DNA of 64,000 nucleotides, from assembly GCF_003626595.1 (NCBI RefSeq), contig NZ_RBAK01000001.1, positions 930,001-994,000 of the forward strand, read 5' to 3'. The first letter of the stretch is position 1. Every line of letters begins with the position of its first letter. Below are positions 25,461 through 34,436 of the stretch, piece by piece. The notes below the pieces were generated by a model. It worked only from the letters and a program-made list of their open reading frames with translations. It had not been told where the DNA came from and searched no databases. The translations under genes and the position numbers were made by a program. This DNA comes from Micromonospora endolithica. Its GTDB lineage: Bacteria > Actinomycetota > Actinomycetes > Mycobacteriales > Micromonosporaceae.

Positions 25461-27557
25461 TCACCGGAGGTGGTGCTGGGGGGAAGCGAGGATCGCCCGC
25501 GCGACAGCGGCGACGGCCCCGTTGAACGTCGCGTCGACCCGGGCGCCGGAGGCGACCCCGGCCACACCGAGGATCAGCGCCTTCTCCTTGGCGCTGAGCT
25601 TCTGCCCGACCAGGCGCAGGGAGAGCGCGTCGACGTACGCCCCGGCCGTGGCCGGCGGCTTGGCCACCAGCTTCTCCGCCTTGGTGTGCGTGAAGTGGGT
25701 CCGGTAACCGGCGATGATCTCACCGGCCTCGTTCCAACCGTTGACCATCGTGCCGGCCGAGGTCCACGCGACGTACACGTCGGGGTAGCCGTCCGGGGTG
25801 GGCTGGCCCATCGGGAACTGGCCCAGCTCCCGCATCTTGTCGTGGATCTGCCGCAGGCCACGGGCGTACGGCGTGCGCTTGTCGTCACGGTTGTCGTGGC
25901 CCGGCGCGGCGTCCGGGGAGACGCCCAGGGAGCGGTACGAGGCGACCAGGTACTCCATCGGCCGGCGCACCTTCTGCCCGACGGCGGCCCAGAACTCCGA
26001 GGAGCTGAACAGCGTCATCAGCAGCGGCTTCACCATGCCCTTGTTGACCGTGTAGGCCTTCGCCAACCGGTCCACCAGGGACTTCGGCGGGGTGTCCGAC
26101 ACGAAGCGGGTGGCCAGGCTCTGCGCCACGTACTTCGCCGTCGACGGGTGCAGCGCGATGTAGTTGATGTACGCGTCGATCGCCGCCTCGGCCTTCTTCG
26201 GGTCCGAGGAGTTGTTGGCGTGGGTGAAACCGAGGATCTTCACCTTGCCGACGTAGTGCCGCTCGGGGCGGAAGACGTACTTGCCGTCCTGCACGCCACG
26301 GCCGGTCTGCAGCATGGCGGCCTGCCGGACGTCCTTCTCGGTGTACCCGCCGTCGACGCCGACCGAGTAAAGCTCCAGGTTCTCCCGGGCGAGGTTCTCG
26401 TTGACCGCGTCGGCGCGGGAGTCGTTCTGGTTCAGGTAGAGCAGCAGCGCCGGGTGCTTGTTCGCGGCGAGCAGCATCTGCGGGTAGCTGCCCAGCGCGT
26501 TGGCCCGCACCACGTCCCGGTCGAACGAGTTGCGGTACACCTCACCGCCGTCGAAGTCGGCGGCCACGTGCAGGAAGTCGTTCCAGAAGTCGACCATCAC
26601 CTCGAAGAGCTGACGCTCGGACCAGATCTGCCGGGCGATGGTGGCCTCGACCATCTCCCGCTCCGGCTGCGCGCCGCGCTCGTTGAGCTGGTCGCGCTGC
26701 GCGCGTACCTGCTCGGAGCTGAGCTTGAGGGTCGGCAGCTCGGCGAGCTTCAGCTCGCCCTTGGTCGGGGCGATCTTGTCGGGGTCGAGCTGCCAGCGCA
26801 GCCACCCGTCGATGCCCCGCTCCTTGATCTCGGCGACGACCTTCGGGGTGGCCCCGAAGGTGGCGCGCCGGGCCAGGTGCAGGATCGGGTCCTTGGCCAG
26901 CACCGTCTTGACGGTCACCTTGGTCTCGGCGGCGGCCGCGGCCGGGCCGGAGAAGGTACGACCACCGCTCGGGGTGTTCTTCTTCAGCGCCTCGCCGGCG
27001 CGGGAGCCCATGTAGCTCTCGTTCTGCTCGGTGTAGGTACGCACCGTGCTGGGCTGCTGGCCGCTGGGGCGGGCCGCGGTGCCGTCGGTGACGGTGGTGC
27101 CGGTGGCGTCACCGGCCACCGCGTCGTCGCCGAAGAGGCCACGGATCTGCGGGGTCATCGCCAGGGCCGCGCCACCGGCGACCACCGCGGCGGTGCCGCC
27201 GATCGCGGCCAGCGCCTTGCGCCGGCCGACCTTGCGGCCCGGGTCACCGTCGTCGTCCAGGTTGGGCAGTTCCGCGCGGGACGCGGGGGCCTGGGCGGGG
27301 TAACCGAAGCCCTGCGGTCCGACCCACTGCGGACCCGGCGGGCTCTGCGGGGTCGGCGGGGCGTACGGGTTGCCGTACCCGGGGTGGCCGTACTGCCCGT
27401 GCGGGTCGTTCGGGGCCGGGTAACCACCCTGCGGTGGGGTGTCGTAGCCGTACGGCGCGGACGCGTGACCGTCGTACGCCGGGGAGCTGGGGTGCTGGGG
27501 TCCGTCCCACCCGCGGTCGTCCCGCGGTCGACGTGGTGGCACATTCTGGTCGGCCAT
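25461..27557 (-). CDS. DUF1800 family protein with Gly/Pro/Tyr-rich N-terminus
   Basis: This 698-residue protein has a repetitive Gly/Pro/Tyr-rich cytoplasmic N-terminus (residues ~1-90, PHGQYGHPGYGNPYAPPT). A twin-Arg-like signal/TM region follows (KVGRRKALAAIGGTAAVVAG near 107-126), then a DUF1800 domain from residue ~215 (LHLARRATFGATPKVVAEIK, FEVMVDFWNDFLHVAADF). DUF1800 proteins are always found with DUF1501 proteins. The protein is probably exported or tethered to the membrane by the signal helix. It leads the minus-strand set: DUF1800, DUF1501, ferric-reductase-like protein, FMN-binding protein, ApbE. The ATG at 27557 fits the start of the repeat-rich region. Confidence 0.88.
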   Translation of the reverse strand: MADQNVPPRRPRDDRGWDGPQHPSSPAYDGHASAPYGYDTPPQGGYPAPNDPHGQYGHPGYGNPYAPPTPQSPPGPQWVGPQGFGYPAQAPASRAELPNLDDDGDPGRKVGRRKALAAIGGTAAVVAGGAALAMTPQIRGLFGDDAVAGDATGTTVTDGTAARPSGQQPSTVRTYTEQNESYMGSRAGEALKKNTPSGGRTFSGPAAAAAETKVTVKTVLAKDPILHLARRATFGATPKVVAEIKERGIDGWLRWQLDPDKIAPTKGELKLAELPTLKLSSEQVRAQRDQLNERGAQPEREMVEATIARQIWSERQLFEVMVDFWNDFLHVAADFDGGEVYRNSFDRDVVRANALGSYPQMLLAANKHPALLLYLNQNDSRADAVNENLARENLELYSVGVDGGYTEKDVRQAAMLQTGRGVQDGKYVFRPERHYVGKVKILGFTHANNSSDPKKAEAAIDAYINYIALHPSTAKYVAQSLATRFVSDTPPKSLVDRLAKAYTVNKGMVKPLLMTLFSSSEFWAAVGQKVRRPMEYLVASYRSLGVSPDAAPGHDNRDDKRTPYARGLRQIHDKMRELGQFPMGQPTPDGYPDVYVAWTSAGTMVNGWNEAGEIIAGYRTHFTHTKAEKLVAKPPATAGAYVDALSLRLVGQKLSAKEKALILGVAGVASGARVDATFNGAVAAVARAILASPQHHLR

Positions 27558-28011
27558 GTACCAATCCTGTTTTCTCTTGCGCCGCAACGACCGAGACCGG
27601 GGGAGCGTCCGGGTGCGGCGGCTGATGCCTGAGGAGGTTGCTACGGGAAGGTAGCCAAGCCCTCGGGTGCCTTCAAGCAGCGCCGAAACCCCCCACGGCG
27701 GGACTTAAGGCGGCCCTGCGCGCCCGGAGGAGGCCCGCGACCGCCGACCGCCTGGCGACAGACCTCCCGAGCAGGGCGTACGCGGCACACCGGTGAGCGG
27801 GCGTGACGTTCTCCGCACACGCGTCGCCCGGGACGCCGTTCACCGGCACAGACAAACTTAAGGAATCGCTAAGTCGGAGCTGAACAACCGCACGGGACAC
27901 CGGGTCGTTGCCGGGAGGGCTGCCGTCGGCAAAGTAGCAGTAGGAGGGGAGCGTGAGCCACCTTCGCAGCGGGTATGCCGCCGAACCGCTGAACGCGTGA
28001 GGGGAAGGCAC
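27558..28011. other. Divergent promoter region of the DUF1800 operon and the DUF3040 gene
   Basis: These 454 bases hold no gene I can support. A less GC-rich stretch contains an ACTTA-N9-TAAGT inverted repeat (27856-27874), a possible regulator site for either direction. The ribosome binding site GGGGAAGG for the DUF3040 gene lies at its right end. Confidence 0.4.
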
Positions 28012-28269
28012 ATGCTCAGCAAAGAGGATCAGCGCAGGTTCGAGCAGATCACCCGGCACCTTCGAGAGAGCGACCCGGCGTTCTTCGCCCGGGTGGACGA
28101 TCGGGCACGGGCCCGGCGAGGCCGCTGTCTGATGTTGTTGACCATCGTGCTCTGGGCCGCGCTTCCGGCGCTGACGGTGGTGGCCGGACGCCTGGCCGGC
28201 GCCATCTGCGCGGTGGTGCTGCTGGCCAACGCCGGAATCATGTGGCGCTACCGCCGCCGCTGGTTGTGA
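28012..28269 (+). CDS. DUF3040 family membrane protein
   Basis: This 85-residue protein starts MLSKEDQRRFEQITRHLRES, matching the MPLSxxExRxLxxIExxL start of DUF3040. It has two closely spaced TM helices (LMLLTIVLWAALPALTVVAG and AICAVVLLANAGIM) and a basic tail. The family is a small actinobacterial membrane protein of unknown function. The ATG at 28012 has GGGGAAGG 4 nt upstream; the longer form from 27997 is unlikely. Confidence 0.85.
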   Translation: MLSKEDQRRFEQITRHLRESDPAFFARVDDRARARRGRCLMLLTIVLWAALPALTVVAGRLAGAICAVVLLANAGIMWRYRRRWL

Positions 28270-28289
28270 GGCGTCCGGACCGGCCGTCG

Positions 28290-29204
28290 TCACCGCCCCA
28301 GCCGCTGGTACGCCCGGCGCAGCCGTTCCAGCAGGCCGGGCCCGCCGATCGCGGGTGCCGGCGCGCCGAGCTGACGCAGCAGCAGGTCCGGCCCGGTGGC
28401 CAGGGTGGGCGGCCGGTCGGGCAACGGGACCGGCGGAACCCAGAACCGGTCCACCGTCGCGGCCAGCGGCGCCGGGGCGAGACCGGCGAGCACCCGGGCG
28501 GCCCCGGCCGGCGCCGGCTCCACGGTGGACCCGGTGACCACAGCCGGCGCTCCGACCACCGTGGACGACGAGTCGGCGGTGTCGCCGCGCGGCTCGACGG
28601 TGCCGCCGCGCAGCTCCCGCAGGCGATCCAGCAGCTCGGCGCGGTCGCGACCCCGCCAGTGCAGCAGCGCGAACGGGTCGGCGTCGAACGCCTCGGCGAG
28701 CAGGTAGAAGGTGGCCGCCAGGTGTTTGCAGGGCACCGCGAAGTCGGGGCAGCTGCACCGCTGGCTCAGCTCGGCCACGCCGGTCGGGAACAGCGGCGCC
28801 CCGGCGGCGGCGAACAGTTCCTCCAGCTCCTCGGGCAGGTCCCCGGCGAGCAGCCGGGCGCTGAAGAACGCCTGCCCGGCCACCTGCCGCTCGACGGAGG
28901 ACCAGAGGTCGGGCGGGAACGGCGGCAACCCGATCCGCACCCGGTACGGCTCCGCCCGTGAGCCCTGCACCAGGGCGGTGACCTCGCCGGGTGCCACGTC
29001 GAGGCGGAGCACCTGGCCGGCTCGCGCGTACGACCGCCCCCGGGTGAGCCGGGTGCCCAGCGCGAACGACTCCAGCACCTCCAGGAACCGCCGCGACCAC
29101 CACGACCGGCCGATGGCGCCCCGGGTGCTGCGCGCCCGCAGACCCCCGTCGACCCGTCGCGGCCGGCCGTAGTCGGCGAACCGGCCACCCTCCCGTTCGG
29201 TCAC
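28290..29204 (-). CDS. SWIM zinc-finger protein, partner of the SNF2 helicase
   Basis: This 304-residue protein has a SWIM finger: RCSCPDFAVPCKHLAATFYL near residue 143, with the CxC...CxH pattern. The N-terminal domain is WWSRRFLEVLESFALG-rich, and the C-terminal part is a proline/alanine-rich linker ending in a helical segment (LLERLRRAYQRLGR). SWIM proteins of this type are encoded with SNF2-family helicases in many bacteria and probably help them bind DNA or protein. The GTG at 29204 overlaps the helicase stop (GTGA), which fixes the start. Confidence 0.92.
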   Translation of the reverse strand: MTEREGGRFADYGRPRRVDGGLRARSTRGAIGRSWWSRRFLEVLESFALGTRLTRGRSYARAGQVLRLDVAPGEVTALVQGSRAEPYRVRIGLPPFPPDLWSSVERQVAGQAFFSARLLAGDLPEELEELFAAAGAPLFPTGVAELSQRCSCPDFAVPCKHLAATFYLLAEAFDADPFALLHWRGRDRAELLDRLRELRGGTVEPRGDTADSSSTVVGAPAVVTGSTVEPAPAGAARVLAGLAPAPLAATVDRFWVPPVPLPDRPPTLATGPDLLLRQLGAPAPAIGGPGLLERLRRAYQRLGR

Positions 29205-32200
29205 GCCACCGCCCCGTCCTCCAGGACGAACAACTCCCGCAGCTGGGCGGTGGACAGCTCGGTGACCCACTGCTCGCCGGTGCCCACCACCCGGGAGGCC
29301 AGGTTCCGCTTGTCGGCGATCAGCGCGGCCACCTTCTCCTCGACGGTGCCGGCGCAGACGAACTTGCGGACCTGCACCCGCCGCCGCTGGCCGATCCGGA
29401 ACGCCCGGTCGGTGGCCTGGTCCTCCACGGCCGGGTTCCACCACCGGTCCACGTGCACGACGTGGTTGGCGGCGGTCAGGGTCAGGCCGGTGCCGCCGGC
29501 CTTGAGCGACAGGACGAACAGCGCCGGTGAGTCCACTGACTGGAACCGGGTGACCATGGTGTCCCGGTCGGCCTTGCCCACCCCGCCGTGCAGGAACAGC
29601 ACCTCCCGGCCGAAGCGGGCCGACAGGTGCCCGCGCAGCATGCCGCCGAACTCGGCGTACTGGGTGAACAGCAGCGCCTTCTCCCCCGCCGCGAGCACCT
29701 CGTCCAGGATCTCCTCCAGCCGGGCCAGCTTGCCGGAGCGGCCGTCCAGCGCCGAGCCGTCGCGCAGCAGTTGCGCCGGATGGTTGCAGACCTGCTTGAG
29801 CCGGGTCATCGTGGCCAGGACCAGGCCGCGCCGCTCGATGCCGTCGCTGGCCTCGATCTTCGCCAGCATGTCGTCGACGACCACCCGGTAGAGCGCCGCC
29901 TGCTCGGCGGTGAGGTTGCAGACCACCTCCATCTCCAGCTTCTCCGGCAGGTCGGAGATGATCGAGGAGTCGGTCTTGAGCCGGCGCAGCACGAACGGGC
30001 CGGTGATCCGGCGCAGCCGCTCCGCCGCGTCGGCGTCGCCGTGCCGCTCGATCGGCTCGGCGTACCGCTTCTTGAACGTCGCCGCCGGACCGAGCAGGCC
30101 GGGGTTGGCGAACTGCATGATCGACCACAGGTCGGCCAGCCGGTTCTCCACCGGCGTGCCGGTGACCGCGATCCGGTGTCGCGCGGGCAGCGCCCGCACC
30201 GCCTCGGCCTGCCGGGTCGAGGCGTTCTTGATCGCCTGGGCCTCGTCCACCACGACCCGGTGCCAGTCGACGCCGGCCAGGTCCACCGCGTCCCGCGCCG
30301 CCACCGAGTAGGTGGTGAGGACCAGGTCCGCGTCGTGCACGGCGGTGGTGAAAGCCGCCGCCCGCGCCCGTTCCGCGCCGTGGTGCACGTGTACGCGCAA
30401 CGCCGGCGCGAACTTCGCCGCCTCCCGCTGCCAGTTGCCGACAAGTGACATCGGGCAGACCAGCAGGGTCGGGCCGGCGTCCGGCGGGTCCCCGGCGAGC
30501 AGGGCGAGCAACTGCACGGTCTTGCCCAGCCCCATGTCGTCGGCGAGCACTCCGCCGAGACCGAGCGACTGGAGGAAGGCCAGCCAGGCCAGCCCCCGCC
30601 GCTGGTACGGCCGCAGCGTCCCGACGAACGACGGCGGCGGGTCGAGCGGGGTGAGCCGCCGCTCCACCGCACCGGCCAGCAGGTCGCCCAGGGGGCCGTC
30701 CGCGGCGACCTCCAGCACCGGCAGGGCGTCCGGCTGCCCCCCGTCGCCCAGCCCGAGCCGGAGCAGTTCGCCGACGGTCAGCTCCCCGGACGACCGGAGC
30801 AGCCGCAGGCCGGCGGCGAGCCGTCGGGGATCCAGCTCGACCCACCGGCCCCGCATCCGTACCAGCGGGGTCTTCAACGCCGCCAGCGCGGCCAGCTCGT
30901 CGGCCGTCATCGGCTGGTCGCCGAGGGCGACCTCCCAGCGGTAGTCGACCAGGGCGTCCATGCCGACCCCCGCGCCGGTGGCGACCGTACCGGGCGCGGT
31001 ACGGCTGCGCGCCTGCAACCGGGCGCCGATCCGGGCGGACGGCCGCTGCCACCAGGACGGCAGCAGCACCGCGAAGCCGGCCGCGTGCAGCACCGGCGCG
31101 CCCTCGCGCAGGAACCGGTGCGCGCCTTCGGCGTCCAGGTCCAACCCCTCCGGGGCGGCGGTACGCAGCGCGTCGTCCAGCTCCGGCCAGAGCCGGCTGG
31201 CCCGCCCCAGCTCGGCCAGGAGTGTCTCCTGTGGAGCATCCAGGTGGGTCACCGACCCGGGGGCCGCCCAGACCGTGCCGGCGTCGGTGTGCAGGCCCGG
31301 CTCGGCGGCGACCTGGAGGCCGAACTCCACCCGCCAACGACCGCCCGCCGCCTCGACCGGGGTGGCCGGGTCGGCCGGCACCACCACCAGCGGTGCGTCG
31401 ATCTCGTCATCCGGCGGCTCGACCAGCCGGAAGCTCGCCCGTACCGCGCCACCGGCCGCGTCCCGCTGCCAGCCGTCCAGCTCGGCGCGGAGGGTCTCCA
31501 GGGCCGCCCGGTCGGCGGTGAAGTCGCGGCGCGTCCCGGTGAGCGCGGCCAGCCAGTCGGGCACCGCACCGAGCCGCCGGGCCCCCCGACCCAGCGCGGC
31601 GTCGGCGAGGCCGTCCCGCACGGCGGCGTCGGTGAGCGCGTCGAGAACCTCGGCGACCAGCGCACCGGGTTCCTGGTCGGCCCCACCACCCGGCGCGGGG
31701 TGCGGCAGGCGCAGGTCGGTGGCCGCGCGGGCGGCCGGGGGCAGCGCCAGCGCCAACGACCGGGCCCAGGCCGCGTCGGTGCCGGTGAGCAGCGGCCGCC
31801 ACACCGCCCGTGCGGAGACCACGGTCGACGCGTCGACGGCGGCCCCGCCGCCGGGCTGGGACGCCACCGCCGCACCACCGCCGGGCCGGGGCGGTGCCGC
31901 ATCGTCGGATCGGGAGGCCGTCGCGTCCTCGGAGGACGGCTCCGGATCGGTCACGCCGGGCAGTACCCGGCCCCGCGTGGTCAGGTCGTCGGCGAAGGCG
32001 GCCACCTCGGCGAGGTGGCGAAGGGTCGCGCCGGGTACCGCGGCCAGCTCGCCGAGGCGGCGGAGCAGGGCGAGGGCGGCGTCCGGGGCGTACACCAGGA
32101 CCGGGACCCGCCACCCGGCCAGGGTGACCGGCCCGCGGACCGGTTCCGCGACGGCGGTCCGGACCAGCTCCGGTGAGTCCAGCGGCGAGCCGGCCCGGGT

Positions 32201-32410
32201 GGGGAGGGCGACCAGCGCGGTGCCGGGGTGCGTCGGCTCGACGGTCGCGGCGGTCGCCGCGACCAGGTCGGGGTGGTCGGCGGCGAACGGGTGCGGGCGC
32301 TCCCGGGGCGCACGGCCGGGACGTCGCGGCGCGTGCGGCGGCCGGGTGCTGTCCTCCGCCCAGAGCACCAGCCCGGCGCCGGGCCACCAGAGGCCGTGGA
32401 TGACCAGCAC
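29201..32410 (-). CDS. SNF2-family DEAD/DEAH-box helicase
   Basis: This 1069-residue protein has a large actinobacterial N-terminal domain (~1-560) and a SNF2 ATPase core. The core has Walker A DDMGLGKTVQLLALLAG (near 623), Walker B DEAQAIKNAS (near 725) and lobe 2 with LFTQYAEFGGMLRGHL, SLKAGGTGLTLTAANHVVHV and DRWWNPAVEDQATDRAFRIG. It belongs to the bacterial HepA/Rad54-like group that remodels protein-DNA complexes, for example after DNA damage or transcription arrest; no target is known. The GTG at 32410 is a probable start. The SWIM gene follows with a 4-nt overlap, indicating one protein complex. Confidence 0.93.
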   Translation of the reverse strand: MLVIHGLWWPGAGLVLWAEDSTRPPHAPRRPGRAPRERPHPFAADHPDLVAATAATVEPTHPGTALVALPTRAGSPLDSPELVRTAVAEPVRGPVTLAGWRVPVLVYAPDAALALLRRLGELAAVPGATLRHLAEVAAFADDLTTRGRVLPGVTDPEPSSEDATASRSDDAAPPRPGGGAAVASQPGGGAAVDASTVVSARAVWRPLLTGTDAAWARSLALALPPAARAATDLRLPHPAPGGGADQEPGALVAEVLDALTDAAVRDGLADAALGRGARRLGAVPDWLAALTGTRRDFTADRAALETLRAELDGWQRDAAGGAVRASFRLVEPPDDEIDAPLVVVPADPATPVEAAGGRWRVEFGLQVAAEPGLHTDAGTVWAAPGSVTHLDAPQETLLAELGRASRLWPELDDALRTAAPEGLDLDAEGAHRFLREGAPVLHAAGFAVLLPSWWQRPSARIGARLQARSRTAPGTVATGAGVGMDALVDYRWEVALGDQPMTADELAALAALKTPLVRMRGRWVELDPRRLAAGLRLLRSSGELTVGELLRLGLGDGGQPDALPVLEVAADGPLGDLLAGAVERRLTPLDPPPSFVGTLRPYQRRGLAWLAFLQSLGLGGVLADDMGLGKTVQLLALLAGDPPDAGPTLLVCPMSLVGNWQREAAKFAPALRVHVHHGAERARAAAFTTAVHDADLVLTTYSVAARDAVDLAGVDWHRVVVDEAQAIKNASTRQAEAVRALPARHRIAVTGTPVENRLADLWSIMQFANPGLLGPAATFKKRYAEPIERHGDADAAERLRRITGPFVLRRLKTDSSIISDLPEKLEMEVVCNLTAEQAALYRVVVDDMLAKIEASDGIERRGLVLATMTRLKQVCNHPAQLLRDGSALDGRSGKLARLEEILDEVLAAGEKALLFTQYAEFGGMLRGHLSARFGREVLFLHGGVGKADRDTMVTRFQSVDSPALFVLSLKAGGTGLTLTAANHVVHVDRWWNPAVEDQATDRAFRIGQRRRVQVRKFVCAGTVEEKVAALIADKRNLASRVVGTGEQWVTELSTAQLRELFVLEDGAVA

Positions 32411-32473
32411 GCACTCCCCCTCGTCGACGACCCGGCCCAGGATAGGCCGCGCCGCCCGACTACCGTCGACGCC

Positions 32474-33346
32474 ATGTCCGACCTACTCGTGATCGGTGGT
32501 CTCGGCGTGGACATCCGGGTCCGCGTGCCCGCCCTGCCGCTGCCCGCCGCCGACTCCGCCACCGTCGACCCGATCGACCTGCGCATCGGCAACACCGGTT
32601 CCGGCGTCGCTCTCGCCGCACACGCGCTGGGGCTGCGGGTCACCGTGGTGGACGTGCTCGGCGCGGACCCGGCCGGCGACGTGGTCCGGACGGCGCTGGC
32701 CGGCACGTCGGTCCGTGCGGTGCTGGCGGACGCTCCCGGTGGCACCCGCCGCTCGGTGAACCTGGTGGACCCGACCGGCCGGCGCAGTTCGCTCTACGAC
32801 CCGCGTCCGTGGCACGGGCCGGCCCCGTTCACCGCCACCGAGCTGGGCGAGCTGGTCGCGGAGGCCGCGCACGTGCACGTCTCGATCATGGACTGGACGG
32901 TCGGTCTGCTGCCCGCCGTCCGGGCTGCCGTCGGCGACGGCGTGCCGCTCTCCACCGACCTGCACGACTGGGACGGCGACAATCCGTACCACCGGCCGTT
33001 CGCCGACGCCGCCGACCTGGTCTTCGTCAGCGGCGTCCGGCTGGACGACCGGGCCGGCGCGCTCGCCATGGCGCTCGCGCCGCGCACGGTCGTGGTGACC
33101 AGGGGCGCCGACGGCGCCGACCTGTATCCGGCCGGGGGCGACCCGGTCCGGGTGCCCGCCGCCGAGCCGCCCGGCCCGGTGGTCGACACGAACGGCGCCG
33201 GGGACGCCTTCGTGGCGGGCGTGGTCGCCGCCCGACGGCACGGCGCGTCGCTCACGGAAGCCGCCCGGTACGCCGCCCGGGTGGCAGCGGCGGCCTGCAC
33301 CCAGGACGGCATGCAGTACCCCCCGACGCTCCTCCCCCGCCCCTGA
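32474..33346 (+). CDS. PfkB-family carbohydrate/nucleoside kinase
   Basis: This 290-residue protein has both PfkB signatures. The N-terminal one is GNTGSGVALAAHALGLRVTV, with substrate-binding residues in the GLGVDIRV start. The C-terminal one is VVDTNGAGDAFVAGVVAARR, where the Asp of GAGD is the catalytic base. Family members phosphorylate ribose, fructose, adenosine or other sugars; the substrate cannot be told here. The ATG at 32474 precedes the SDLLVIGGLGVD fold start, and the upstream open frame is antisense to the helicase. It is divergent from the helicase operon. Confidence 0.88.
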   Translation: MSDLLVIGGLGVDIRVRVPALPLPAADSATVDPIDLRIGNTGSGVALAAHALGLRVTVVDVLGADPAGDVVRTALAGTSVRAVLADAPGGTRRSVNLVDPTGRRSSLYDPRPWHGPAPFTATELGELVAEAAHVHVSIMDWTVGLLPAVRAAVGDGVPLSTDLHDWDGDNPYHRPFADAADLVFVSGVRLDDRAGALAMALAPRTVVVTRGADGADLYPAGGDPVRVPAAEPPGPVVDTNGAGDAFVAGVVAARRHGASLTEAARYAARVAAAACTQDGMQYPPTLLPRP

Positions 33347-33360
33347 GTCACCCCCCGGCC

Positions 33361-33405
33361 GGGGTCGCGCGGGGTCGCGCGGGGTCGCGCGGGGTCGCGC
33401 GGGGT
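33361..33405. repeat. 10-bp tandem repeat (GGGGTCGCGC, 4.5 copies)
   Basis: Four identical copies of GGGGTCGCGC and a half copy (GGGGT) follow each other just downstream of the PfkB gene stop. This is a simple tandem array that could vary in number between strains. Confidence 0.95.
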
Positions 33406-33475
33406 CAGCGCTGCGTCGCGCGTGCCTGAGGCCGCATCTTCCCCGAAGTTGCTCGGGAGTCGGGCGCGGGGGTGG

Positions 33476-33997
33476 TCACACGGCGCCGGTCTCGCCGTCG
33501 GTCAGCTCGCGGAGGATGTCGGCGTGGCCGACGTGCCGGGCGGTCTCCTCGATCATGTGCACGAGGATCCAGCGCAGCGAGACCTCCCCCAACTGGGGGT
33601 GCGGCACCACGTGGTCGAGGTCGAAGCGGGCGGCCAGCTCGCGGGACCGTTCGCAGGCGGCCTCGTACGCCCCGGCCAGCTCCTCGACGGTGTCCGCGCC
33701 GGTCAGCGCGAAGCTCTCCGCGGCGTCCTCCTCCGAGGTCGGGAAGACCTCGCCGGGGCCGGGGGCGAGCAGATAGGGGAACCAGTTCCGCTCGATGAGG
33801 GTCAGATGCCGGACCAGGCCGGCGAGGGTGGTCGCCGAGGGCACCAGTCGGCGGGTGGCGTCGGCGTCGGCGAGCCCGCGCGCCTTGCGCAGGACCATCG
33901 CCCGGTGGAAGTCGAGGAAGCTGTCCAGCACGTCCCGTTCGCCGCCGGTGCGCGCCCGTACCGGACCGAGGGTCGGGTCGATCGAGATCTCCGTCAT
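33476..33997 (-). CDS. DinB-superfamily protein (mycothiol-transferase type)
   Basis: This 173-residue four-helix protein has the DinB/YfiT-like pattern. DSFLDFHRAMVLRKARGL is near residue 30, LAGLVRHLTLIERNWFPYLL follows with a metal-ligand His, and VSLRWILVHMIEETARHVGH carries the second and third His. Actinobacterial members use mycothiol as a cofactor in detoxification or bacillithiol-like transfer reactions. The ATG at 33997 is natural. The gene is convergent with PfkB across the tandem repeat. Confidence 0.87.
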   Translation of the reverse strand: MTEISIDPTLGPVRARTGGERDVLDSFLDFHRAMVLRKARGLADADATRRLVPSATTLAGLVRHLTLIERNWFPYLLAPGPGEVFPTSEEDAAESFALTGADTVEELAGAYEAACERSRELAARFDLDHVVPHPQLGEVSLRWILVHMIEETARHVGHADILRELTDGETGAV

Positions 33998-34147
33998 CGT
34001 CGGACCCTAGTCACCCCCGACCCGCGCCCACCGCCCCTTATGCCACCGGCGAAACGCGCTTGCGTCGCCCCCGAACAGCGCCCTCACGCCGTATGCCGCC
34101 CGCGGCTATCCGCTGCGCGCCGGCGTCGGCCGGGGCAGGATGGGCGC

Positions 34148-34354
34148 ATGGCATCAACGGTGGAGATCCCCTTGGTCGGCGGCGCGGCCGACGGACAGAG
34201 CGTCACGGTCGAGCTGGACCCGAACGGTCGGCCGCCGCTGACCCACCACCACATCGGCGCCGAAGGGCTGGCGGGGGCGGAGATCTACGAGCTGGAGTCG
34301 GTCGACGCCGGCACCGGCACGTGGCGTTACTGCTGGCGCGGTCCGGCGGTCTGA
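34148..34354 (+). CDS. Hypothetical protein (68 aa)
   Basis: This small protein begins MASTVEIPLVGGAADGQSV and contains DPNGRPPLTHHHIGAEGLAG and an acidic C-terminus (YELESVDAGTGTWRYCWRG). It looks like a small beta-sheet protein of unknown function. The ATG at 34148 is preceded by AGGATGGGC. Its stop codon lies in the first unit of a 29-bp tandem repeat. Confidence 0.6.
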   Translation: MASTVEIPLVGGAADGQSVTVELDPNGRPPLTHHHIGAEGLAGAEIYELESVDAGTGTWRYCWRGPAV

Positions 34355-34436
34355 CCCGGCGCAGGCACCCAGCCGGCCCGTGACCCGGCGCAGGCACCCA
34401 GCCGGCCCCAGGCCCGGCGCAGGCACCCCGGCCCGC
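34352..34436. repeat. 29-bp tandem repeat (three units)
   Basis: Units begin at 34352, 34381 and 34410. The first two (TGACCCGGCGCAGGCACCCA...) differ by one base, and the third is shortened and altered. The array starts with the stop codon of the 68-aa gene and runs to the stop of the pyruvyl transferase gene. It may be a convergent-gene terminator or a slippage product. Confidence 0.85.

Noticed and set aside
22658..25567. 969-codon protein covering the ferric reductase and half the DUF1501 gene
   Set aside because: The N-terminal half is an out-of-frame shadow of the DUF1501 gene; the GTGA overlap at 24073-24076 gives a natural start.
28290..31337. 1015-codon version of the SWIM protein running back into the helicase gene
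   Set aside because: The upstream part is the helicase in another frame; the GTG at 29204 overlaps the helicase stop as expected for an operon.
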